Assembly: GCA_017306415.1 (NCBI GenBank)
Contig: JAFKIL010000001.1
Span: forward strand, 868,001-932,000
Length of the DNA: 64,000 bases
Direction: 5' to 3'
Source of the DNA: Microbacterium sp.
Lineage (GTDB): Bacteria; Actinomycetota; Actinomycetes; Actinomycetales; Microbacteriaceae
The notes beneath the pieces are model-generated. The model worked only from the letters and a program-made list of their open reading frames with translations. It ran no database searches and was not told where the DNA came from. A program made the position numbers and the translations under genes. This document shows, piece after piece, positions 17,781 to 26,772 of the stretch (position 1 is its first letter; each line of letters begins with the position of its first letter).

Positions 17781-18305
17781 TCACCTCGTGGCGCTCGGCG
17801 ACGTCGTGGGCGAGGGCGTGGTGCCCCCGGGCGCGCCACCCGTCGTCGACGCCGTGCGTGCGAGGCCGGCGGCGGCGACCGACCGTAGCAGCTGCGACAT
17901 CCAGTCCGTCCGGGTCTGCTGGACGGTGTCGCTCACGGGAGCCTTCTCCTGCGGGAGCTGGGATGCGGAGAGATCGTCGTCGACGAGGTAGACGACCTCG
18001 CCCGGCTTGACGTAGTAGAGCCGGGCGCGCGCCTGGGTCGTGATGTAGGCGGGGTCCTTCCAGCGGTCGCGCTGCTTCTGCAGCTCCGCCACCTGGGACT
18101 TCGTCACCTGGACCGAGTTCTCGAGAGCGGCGATCTGCTGCCGCTGGCCGACGTACGTTCCGATGGTGGGGACGAGGACGAAGACGGCGAGCACGACGAG
18201 GCCGAGCATGATGAGCATGAACCCCGAGAGACGGATCCCGCCGAGCCAGCCGCGCACGTCGACACGCCGCTCGGTGCCGCCGTCAGGCCGGTCCGTCCTG
18301 CTCAT
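17781..18305 (-). CDS. FtsB/DivIC-like septum formation initiator protein
   Basis: A 174-residue bitopic membrane protein: cytoplasmic basic N-terminus (about 25 residues), one helix ('SGFMLIMLGLVVLAVFVLV'), then a coiled coil ('QQIAALENSVQVTKSQVAELQ') and the typical 'ARARLYYVKPGEVVYLV' block. This is the DivIC/FtsB family, which bridges FtsL and FtsQ in the divisome. The tail after residue 125 is Thr/Ser/Pro-rich and disordered. Its position near eno and next to DUF501 is the standard actinobacterial order, although a desaturase gene and a broken cold-shock gene separate it from eno here. Confidence 0.85.
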   Translation of the reverse strand: MSRTDRPDGGTERRVDVRGWLGGIRLSGFMLIMLGLVVLAVFVLVPTIGTYVGQRQQIAALENSVQVTKSQVAELQKQRDRWKDPAYITTQARARLYYVKPGEVVYLVDDDLSASQLPQEKAPVSDTVQQTRTDWMSQLLRSVAAAGLARTASTTGGAPGGTTPSPTTSPSATR

Positions 18306-18443
18306 CCTGCCTCGACACCCCCTGCGACCGGCGACGCCCCGTGCGCGCCTCCGGAGAATCGTAAGCGGCGCGGCCGGGAGTTCGGTGCCGACGTGCCGGG
18401 AGTCTGGTGGCCGCTCACCTCTCGGCGCTGGCCCGACCGGCGC

Positions 18444-19379
18444 TCAGACGCGACGGTACGTGGCCGCCATCGGGCAGTCGAAGGGGTCGCGCGCGGCGAG
18501 GCCCACCTCGTTCAGGTAGGAGATCACGATGCCGTACGAGCGCCACAGCGTCGTCTCGGTGTACGGCACGTCGAGCGCACGGCACTGGTCGATGACGATC
18601 TCGCGCGCCTTCGCGAGGTGAGGTCGGGGCATGTTGGGGAACAGGTGGTGCTCGACCTGGTAGTTCAGACCGCCCATGAGCCACGTCGCCCACCAGCCGC
18701 CGCTGACGTTGCGGGACGTGCGGACCTGCTTGCTGAAGAAGTCCAGCTTGGCGTCTCGGGCGATGACCGGCATGCCCTTGTGGTTCGGGGCGAAGGACGC
18801 CCCCATGTAGATGCCGAAGACAGCGAGCTGGACGCCCAGGAAGGCAGCGGCCATTCCGAGCGGAAGCAGCAGGAAGACGGGGATGAGCACGATCGCGAAC
18901 CGCAGCGCGAGCAGCGCGAACTCCGTCCCGCGCTTCTCGACCGGCTGGCGCCCGAACAGGTGTCGGAGGGCGAGGGCGTGGAGGTTGAGACCCTCGAGTG
19001 TGAGGAGGGGGAAGAACAGCCACCCCTGACGACGGGTGATGGCGCGCCGCAGGCCGCGCGCGGTGGCCGCGTCCTCGTCGAGGAAGGAGATCGTGTCGAC
19101 GTCGATGTCGGGGTCCTTGCCCACCCGGTTCGGGTTCGCATGGTGCCGCGTGTGCTTGGTCGCCCACCACGAATAGCTCATTCCGACGACGCCGTTGCCG
19201 AGGAACCGCGCCAGACGATCGTTCGCGGGGCCCGAGCTGAGGATCTGGCGATGCGCGGCCTCGTGGGCGAGGAACGCGACCTGCGTGAAGAGGATGCCGA
19301 GCGCGGCGGCGATGAGGAGCTGGAACCAGCTGTGGCCGAGCAGCACCGAACCGGCGATGCACGCGGCGAAGCCGAGCAC
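18444..19379 (-). CDS. Fatty acid (acyl-CoA) desaturase; N-terminus uncertain
   Basis: A membrane-bound di-iron desaturase with all three histidine boxes: 'LAHEAAHRQ', 'HTRHHANPN' and 'NYQVEHHLFPNMPR'. It introduces double bonds into acyl chains and so adjusts membrane fluidity. The listed start, GTG at 19379, lies inside the first hydrophobic segment. The same frame continues upstream to about 19550 with residues typical of family N-termini ('GPIRQTYAGTAEFPP', 'RRTPWFYALVGG'), up to a TAG codon. That stretch contains no ATG, GTG or TTG. An ATC codon at 19550, about ten bases after AAAAGG, is a possible rare start. Otherwise the true start has been lost by mutation. Confidence 0.8.
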   Translation of the reverse strand: MLGFAACIAGSVLLGHSWFQLLIAAALGILFTQVAFLAHEAAHRQILSSGPANDRLARFLGNGVVGMSYSWWATKHTRHHANPNRVGKDPDIDVDTISFLDEDAATARGLRRAITRRQGWLFFPLLTLEGLNLHALALRHLFGRQPVEKRGTEFALLALRFAIVLIPVFLLLPLGMAAAFLGVQLAVFGIYMGASFAPNHKGMPVIARDAKLDFFSKQVRTSRNVSGGWWATWLMGGLNYQVEHHLFPNMPRPHLAKAREIVIDQCRALDVPYTETTLWRSYGIVISYLNEVGLAARDPFDCPMAATYRRV

Positions 19380-19672
19380 GATCGCTCCGCCGACGAGAGC
19401 GTAGAACCAGGGTGTGCGGCGCAGGAGCCCGGTCTCGCGCGCGACACGCGAGATGTCGGTGAAGGCGTGCGTCAGAGGGGGGAACTCGGCGGTCCCGGCG
19501 TAGGTCTGGCGAATCGGACCGAGCCGGGATTCGAGGACGGAAGCGGCGATGGGGCACCAGCCTTTTCGATCGGGACCCTGAGGCCTGAAGCCATGGGCGG
19601 GAGCCGATCGCTACCGCTCACACTACGTCGCAGGGGATGCCCTGACCGGAATGTGCGGGAACTCCCAGACAG

Positions 19673-19708
19673 CCGACAGCCGGAGCCCAGGCGGACTCCG
19701 GCTGTCGG
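19673..19708 (-). terminator. Hairpin terminator after the broken cold-shock gene
   Basis: CCGACAGCCGGAG (19673-19685) and CTCCGGCTGTCGG (19696-19708) form a perfect 13-bp stem with a ten-base loop, just past the stop of the cold-shock remnant. No T-run is evident, as is common in high-GC Actinobacteria. Confidence 0.7.
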
Positions 19709-19718
19709 GTGCTGCAGA

Positions 19719-19896
19719 TCAGAGGGGGCGGATGTTCGCCGCCTGCATGCCCTTCGGGCCGCGCTCAGCGTCGAATTCCACCTTCTGGTCCTCGCGAAGC
19801 TCCTTGAAGCCCTCGCCAGCGATCGCGCTGAAATGCGCGAACGATGAACCCGTAACCCTTCTCGGAGTTGAACCATTTCACGGTGCCAGTGGCCAT
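19719..19896 (-). pseudogene. Cold-shock protein (CspA-like), frameshifted by internal deletion
   Basis: ATG at 19896 opens a normal CspA start ('[18 protein letters not shown]'), then the frame goes wrong. The second half continues in another frame ('[19 protein letters not shown]' ... '[16 protein letters not shown]') to the TGA at 19719-19721. A complete 67-residue protein needs 204 bases; only 178 are present, so about 26 bases are missing around 19840. The lost part covers the loop usually reading PDDGS-DV next to the RNP motifs. Read as it stands, translation gives about 42 residues with a nonsense tail, so RNA binding should be lost. Both halves remain well conserved, pointing to a recent deletion or an assembly error. 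Confidence 0.85.
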
Positions 19897-19949
19897 CGTG
19901 TCTTTCCTTCTGTTCTTTGGCCGCCGTTATGGAGACCGGGGAGCCCGCG

Positions 19950-19963
19950 CCGGCAGCTGCCGG
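19950..19963 (-). terminator. GC-rich palindrome after eno
   Basis: CCGGCAGCTGCCGG is a perfect palindrome 20 bases beyond the eno stop codon, with further complementary GC pairs outside it. It is a plausible terminator for eno and lies upstream of the cold-shock remnant. Confidence 0.4.
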
Positions 19964-19982
19964 GCGGACGCTGGTGCGGCCG

Positions 19983-22033
<2,051 letters not shown>

Positions 22034-22065
22034 GGCCTCAGCGTCCCGCGGTCGCGGCGCCGGCG

Positions 22066-23367
22066 TCAAGACGCGTCGAGCGCGGCGCGCACCTTCTCCA
22101 CCGTGGCGGCGATGCGTCGTTCGCGCGTGGCGGCCTGCTTCGCCTCGTTCACCGCGCGCACGTGCTCCTTGCGGTGGGTGAAGGCAAGGGCGTCGAATGC
22201 GGCGCGCACCTTCGGGTCGGCGTCGAGAGCCGCGGCGAGATCGTCGGGGATCTCGACATCGCGTTCGGCGGCGTCCACCGCGATGATCGCGTCGACGGTG
22301 TCGCCGATCTCGACGCCGAGCTCCGCCCGGGCGGCCTTCGACAGGCCGATGAGGTTCCTGCCGCCCATCACGCCCAGACGAAGCCGGGCGGTGCGATCGC
22401 CGATCGTGACGCGGACGGCGGCGCGCTTCCCGCCACCGAGCTCGTCGACCTGGGCGTCGGTCAGTTCGATCGCCGTCGCCGGCCCCTGCGGGGCGAGCAC
22501 GGTGCGGATGCGCAGGGTCACCGTCCGATCATGCCGCCCGGCGGGCGGTCTGTCGAGCCGCGGAGACGCCGCGCGCGACAGCGCGACCACGACCGCCGGG
22601 AGCATGGCATCGGCCGTGCGCCGGTAGCCGAGCGCACTGGGGTGGAAGCGGTCGAGACTGAACATCTCCTCCGGCTGCGACAGGAAGATCGGTCCCACGG
22701 CGCGGTGGAGCCGCACGACGTCCGCGCCCGCCGCCACGGCAGCCGCTCCCTGTGCGTCGGCGAGCTGGCGGGACAGTCGCGAAGCGAGCGCCCGCAGGGG
22801 CTGCGGCACCGCCCGCAGCGCCCCCAGGTCGGGGCACGTACCCACCACCACCACCGCGCCGCGATCACGCACGCGGCGGATCGCCTCCTCCAACCGCGCA
22901 ACCGCCTGCGCGACCGGTACGCGGTGGGTCACATCGTTCCCTCCGACCACGATGACGGCGACGTCGGGTCGATAGTCGACGGGCAGTCCGTCGAGCTGGG
23001 CGCCGAGCATCGCGGACTCGGAACCCACCACCGCGGCCGTGCGCAGCCGGACCGGGCGGTGCGTCGCCCGCGCGAGGCCCTTGGCCAGGCGCGCGCCCGG
23101 CGTGTCCTTCCGCCGTGTCGCGCCGAGGCCGGCGGCGATCGAGTCGCCCAGCATCAGCAGCTCGACCGGGGTGCCGTCGTTCGTCCGGCGCCAGACCCGG
23201 TCCGCGGCCGGCGCGATCTCCCCGAGCGGCTTCCCGATCCGCCGGCGGGCGATCGCGGCCTGTCGTCGCAGCACACCGCGGGCGAGGAGCACGGCCGCCG
23301 CCGCACCGAGGGCGGCACCGGAGACCGTCAGGGCCGCGAGACGCACATGACGCACGCGGCGATGCAA
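22066..23367 (-). CDS. SGNH/GDSL hydrolase fused in frame to DUF1905-YdeI domains
   Basis: One uninterrupted 433-codon frame holds two unrelated modules. Residues about 10-30 form a membrane anchor or signal segment. Residues 65-265 are an SGNH hydrolase: 'LLMLGDSIAAGLG' (block I, nucleophile Ser), 'VVGGNDVTH' (block III) and 'DRFHPSALGY' (block V, Asp-His). From residue 283 a DUF1905-like beta-barrel begins ('VTLRIRTVLAPQGPATAIEL'), followed by a YdeI/OmdA-like C-terminus ('FDALAFTHRKEHVRAVNEAK'). An internal GTG at 22521 could start the second module separately, but its Shine-Dalgarno is weak. The outer start TTG at 23367 is uncertain; GTG at 23355 is an alternative. Confidence 0.75.
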   Translation of the reverse strand: MHRRVRHVRLAALTVSGAALGAAAAVLLARGVLRRQAAIARRRIGKPLGEIAPAADRVWRRTNDGTPVELLMLGDSIAAGLGATRRKDTPGARLAKGLARATHRPVRLRTAAVVGSESAMLGAQLDGLPVDYRPDVAVIVVGGNDVTHRVPVAQAVARLEEAIRRVRDRGAVVVVGTCPDLGALRAVPQPLRALASRLSRQLADAQGAAAVAAGADVVRLHRAVGPIFLSQPEEMFSLDRFHPSALGYRRTADAMLPAVVVALSRAASPRLDRPPAGRHDRTVTLRIRTVLAPQGPATAIELTDAQVDELGGGKRAAVRVTIGDRTARLRLGVMGGRNLIGLSKAARAELGVEIGDTVDAIIAVDAAERDVEIPDDLAAALDADPKVRAAFDALAFTHRKEHVRAVNEAKQAATRERRIAATVEKVRAALDAS

Positions 23368-23413
23368 CCGCGGCGGGGTGAACGGCGGCTGACGCGCGGA
23401 TGGCGGGCAGTCG

Positions 23414-24712
23414 TCAGGACAGGGGCTTGAGCTCCAACTCGGCGGAAGAGCCCGCCGACACCGTCGCGAACGACGTGTAGCCGTCCGCCGCCGCGCGCTC
23501 GAGCAGCGCCTTCAGGTTCTTCGTCCGGGTCTCGAGCCGGACACGCGCCCCCTCGGCGACGAGCCGGGCCTTGAGGGCGAGGAGCTCGTGGGCGGGGACG
23601 TCGCGATCGTGCACGAGCACCACCGCGCGGGAGCCGGCGTCCGCGGCGGCGTCGAGGAGGTCGACGATCCGCTCGAAGCCGATCGAGAAGCCGACGGCGG
23701 GGACGTCCTGCCCGAGGAAGCGCCCGATCATCCCGTCATAGCGCCCTCCCCCGCCGAGCGAGTAATCGACGCTCGGATGGGCGAGCTCGAGGATCGTTCC
23801 GGTGTAGTAGCCCATGCCGCGCACGAGGAAGGCGTCGAAGACCAGGGGCACCTCGCCGTCGCCCGGTCGCGCGGCACCCACTGTGCGACCGATCCCGACG
23901 AGGTGCTCGACGATGTCGTCTGGCACGCCCACGGGGAGCGCCTTGCGGATCTGCCGCTCGCCGTAGGCGTTGTACTCCATCGTCTGCGGGCGGCGGAGGA
24001 ACGCCTCGAAGGCATCGATCGCGCCGGGCGTCGCGTCACGGTCGCGCAGTTCGGCGGCCACGCCGTCCGGACCGATCTTGTCGAGCTTGTCGATCGTGAT
24101 GAGGACGCCGGGGCGCTCGGCGGCGTCGAACCCGAAGCTGTCCAGCATCCACTCCAGCGCGCGGCGGTCGTTGATGCGGATCCGCCCGCCGTCGAGTCCG
24201 AGCGCGTCGAGCGTGTCGAGCGTCGCGATCGCCAGCTCCGCCTCCGCGCGCGCGGACGCGTCGCCGATGATGTCGATGTCGCACTGCACGAACTGGCGGT
24301 AGCGGCCCTTCTGCGGCCGCTCGGCACGCCACACCGGCGCGATCTGCACGGCGCGGAACACCGTCGGCAGCTCGGCGCGGTGACTCGCGTAGAAGCGCGC
24401 GAGTGGCACAGTCAGGTCGTAGCGCAGCCCCAGATCGGCGAGCGCACCGATGTCGACGGGGCCATCCCCGATCGTCGCGCCGACGACCGCTTCCGCGTCG
24501 AGCCCGCGCTTGAGCACGTTGTAGGCGAGCTTCTCGTTGTCGCCGCCCATGCCCGAGTGCAGGCGTCCGTACTCCTCCATGACCGGTGTCTCGATCTCGT
24601 CGAACCCGTGTGCCCGATAGCGCTCGCGGATGACGGCGAGGACGCGCTCGCGACGGGCCTTCTCGGCGGGGAGGAAGTCGCGCATGCCACGCGGCGGATT
24701 GACGGATGCCAC
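23414..24712 (-). CDS. hisS: Histidyl-tRNA synthetase
   Basis: A 432-residue class II aminoacyl-tRNA synthetase that charges tRNA-His. It opens with the family pattern 'PPRGMRDFLPAEKARRERV'. Motif 2 reads 'FRAVQIAPVWRAERPQKGR', and the histidine-binding HisA motif appears as 'LVRGMGYYTGTILE', followed by 'GGGGRYDGMIG' (motif region before motif 3). The C-terminal anticodon-binding domain occupies about residues 335-432. Length and order are normal. The GTG start at 24712 is followed 43 bases upstream by the end of mazG on the same strand. Confidence 0.97.
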   Translation of the reverse strand: MASVNPPRGMRDFLPAEKARRERVLAVIRERYRAHGFDEIETPVMEEYGRLHSGMGGDNEKLAYNVLKRGLDAEAVVGATIGDGPVDIGALADLGLRYDLTVPLARFYASHRAELPTVFRAVQIAPVWRAERPQKGRYRQFVQCDIDIIGDASARAEAELAIATLDTLDALGLDGGRIRINDRRALEWMLDSFGFDAAERPGVLITIDKLDKIGPDGVAAELRDRDATPGAIDAFEAFLRRPQTMEYNAYGERQIRKALPVGVPDDIVEHLVGIGRTVGAARPGDGEVPLVFDAFLVRGMGYYTGTILELAHPSVDYSLGGGGRYDGMIGRFLGQDVPAVGFSIGFERIVDLLDAAADAGSRAVVLVHDRDVPAHELLALKARLVAEGARVRLETRTKNLKALLERAAADGYTSFATVSAGSSAELELKPLS

Positions 24713-24754
24713 GCCCCTATCCTTCCAGGTCGCGCGCGCCCGTCCGTGCGAGGG

Positions 24755-25471
24755 TCAGTCGCCCGCGGCCCCCTCGGCCGTGCGGATCGCGGCCTCGAGC
24801 CCGCGCAACCGCTCGCGCAGCGCCCGCTCCGCATCCCATCCCCGCCCCCGGGCGCGTGCGACGAGAGCCAGGAGCGCAGCGCCCAGCTGCTCCTCGCTGC
24901 CCACGTCGTCGGCCGCCGGCGTCGGCGGGATCGACCAGGCGCCCACCTGGGTCGCCTTGCCCACCAGCTTCTGCGCGAGCGCGAGCGACGGCATCCGCCG
25001 GCTCACGCCGTCCAGCACGGACCGGCGCTCGTGCTTCTCCTCGGCCTTGGCCGCGTTCCACAGGACGAGCACCTCCTCCGGCGTGGCCGCGGCGGCGTCG
25101 CCGAAGACATGCGGATGCCGGTGCACCATCTTCGCGGTCAGTCCGGCGGCGACGTCGTCGATGTCGAACGGATCGTCGGGGTCGCGCGAGGCGATCTCCG
25201 CGTGGAAGAGCACCTGCCACAGGAGGTCGCCGAGCTCCTCGCGCAGCTCGGCGCGGGAGCCCTCCTCCACCGCGTCGATGAGCTCGGCGCTCTCCTCGAC
25301 GAGGTAGGGCACGAGGTCGCGGTGCCCGATCTGCTGCGTCCACACGCAGTGGTCGCGCACGGCGTGCATCGTGTCCGCGGCGGCGCGGAGCGCGTCGTCG
25401 GTGAGCTCGCGCGGATCGGGTGCGGCGGGCGTACCGGCCCGACGTTCCGAGCCGCTCTCCGTCTCGACCAT
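24755..25471 (-). CDS. mazG: MazG family nucleotide pyrophosphohydrolase
   Basis: A 238-residue all-alpha NTP pyrophosphatase. 'YLVEESAELIDAVEEG' carries the EExxE metal site and 'REELGDLLWQVLFHAEIA' the ExxD partner, matching MazG. It hydrolyses (d)NTPs to monophosphates and cleans the nucleotide pool. The C-terminal half ('WNAAKAEEKHERRSVLDGVS') is the usual linker region with a second, reduced helical segment, so it is shorter than the duplicated E. coli form (about 263 residues). ATG at 25471 has GGGGGAG nearby. It sits between nhaA and hisS on the same strand. Confidence 0.9.
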   Translation of the reverse strand: MVETESGSERRAGTPAAPDPRELTDDALRAAADTMHAVRDHCVWTQQIGHRDLVPYLVEESAELIDAVEEGSRAELREELGDLLWQVLFHAEIASRDPDDPFDIDDVAAGLTAKMVHRHPHVFGDAAAATPEEVLVLWNAAKAEEKHERRSVLDGVSRRMPSLALAQKLVGKATQVGAWSIPPTPAADDVGSEEQLGAALLALVARARGRGWDAERALRERLRGLEAAIRTAEGAAGD

Positions 25472-25483
25472 GCGTCTCCCCCT

Positions 25484-26632
25484 TCAGCCGGCCGTCGCCG
25501 CGCGACGATGGTGCCGCGCCCGCAACGATACGACGACGGCGGCCACGACGAGCGACACGATCGAGCCGGCGAGCACACCGAGGATCGCCTCGTCCCGCAG
25601 GACGGCCGAGTCGGCGAACGCGAGCGCGGCGAGCAGGAGCGACACCGTGAACCCGACCCCGCCGAGCGCCCCTGCGGCGACGAGGTCGCCCACGGCGAGC
25701 CGGGGCTGGCCGGCACTGCCGAGCAGCCGCTGCGCCAGCCATCCCGCGCCCGTGATCCCCACGAGCTTGCCGACCGGCAGCGCGACGAGGATGCCCCAGA
25801 ACACCGGCGACAGCCCGTCGCCGACGGCCGGGATCGCGACCAGCGCCGCGGAGAGGGCGAACAGCGGCAGCACGATCCCGTTCACCCACGGCTCGAGGAG
25901 GTGCCGTGCGCGCACTCCCGGCTGCTGGGCGACCGCGAGGCCGAGCAGCACTCCCGCGATGGTCGCGTGCACGCCCGAGGCCAGGACCAGTGCCCACGTG
26001 CACAGCGCCAGGACGACCAGGAGCACGACGAGCGGGCGGAAACGCGGTCCGCCCAGCATCCTGCTGACGACTCCGAACGCCACCGTCGCCACGAGGGCAA
26101 GACCCAACAGCCACAGGTTGACGCCGTGCGCGAAGAGCACCGCGATGAAGAGGATGCCGACGATGTCGTCGAGGATCGCGAGGGCGAGCAGGAACACGCG
26201 CACGGTCGGCGGCAGCCCGCGGCCGAAGACGGCGAGGATCCCGAGCGCGAAGGCGATGTCCGTCGCCGTCGAAACCGGCCATCCCGCGGTCAGCCCGCTC
26301 GGACCGGCGATCGCGACGTAGACCGCGATGGGGACGATCACCCCGCCGAGGGCGGCGATCGCGGGCTGCACCGCCCGCCGGGCGGAGCGCAGCTCACCCG
26401 CGGTCAGCTCGAACTGGAGCTCCACCGCCACGACGAAGAAGAACACGGCGAGCAGGCCGTCCGAGATCCAGTGCCCGACGCTGAGGTCGAACGGAGTGCC
26501 TGGGAGCCCGAGATGAGCGTGCTGGATCGCGAACGCCGTGTCCGCGGCTGCGCTGTTCGCGAGAGCAAGGCCGAGCGCGGCCGCGACCAGCAGCAGGATC
26601 GCGGGGAACCGCGCGGAGCGGAGGAGTGTCAT
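25484..26632 (-). CDS. nhaA: Na+/H+ antiporter NhaA
   Basis: A 382-residue antiporter with about twelve helices, exporting Na+ in exchange for protons. 'WISDGLLAVFFFVVAVELQFE' (early helices), 'PVSTATDIAFALGILAVFG' and 'LLALAILDDIVGILFIAV' with the paired Asp of the ion-binding site are diagnostic of NhaA. ATG at 26632 has GGAG upstream. It stops twelve bases before the mazG start, so the two are probably on one transcript. Confidence 0.95.
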   Translation of the reverse strand: MTLLRSARFPAILLLVAAALGLALANSAAADTAFAIQHAHLGLPGTPFDLSVGHWISDGLLAVFFFVVAVELQFELTAGELRSARRAVQPAIAALGGVIVPIAVYVAIAGPSGLTAGWPVSTATDIAFALGILAVFGRGLPPTVRVFLLALAILDDIVGILFIAVLFAHGVNLWLLGLALVATVAFGVVSRMLGGPRFRPLVVLLVVLALCTWALVLASGVHATIAGVLLGLAVAQQPGVRARHLLEPWVNGIVLPLFALSAALVAIPAVGDGLSPVFWGILVALPVGKLVGITGAGWLAQRLLGSAGQPRLAVGDLVAAGALGGVGFTVSLLLAALAFADSAVLRDEAILGVLAGSIVSLVVAAVVVSLRARHHRRAATAG

Positions 26633-26760
26633 GGGGACTCCGGCCAGGATGAGGGAGCGTCACCGGCGCGGTCGCGTCGGCGGCCGACCAGGCTTCCCGG
26701 CGCACCCGCCTCCCATGTTACCGAGGGCGGCCCGTGATCAGCCGGAAACACATCTCCCGC

Positions 26761-26766
26761 TAGCGT
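26761..26766 (+). promoter_or_regulatory. -10 box for ppc
   Basis: TAGCGT is followed after six bases (GGAGGG) by the ATG of ppc at 26773. The spacing suggests transcription starts on or next to the start codon; the GGAGG would then not be part of the mRNA. Confidence 0.5.
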
Positions 26767-26772
26767 GGAGGG

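Noticed and set aside
23588-26737. A 1049-codon plus-strand frame opposite hisS, mazG and nhaA
   Set aside because: Antisense shadow covering three well-recognised genes; it has no recognisable domain.
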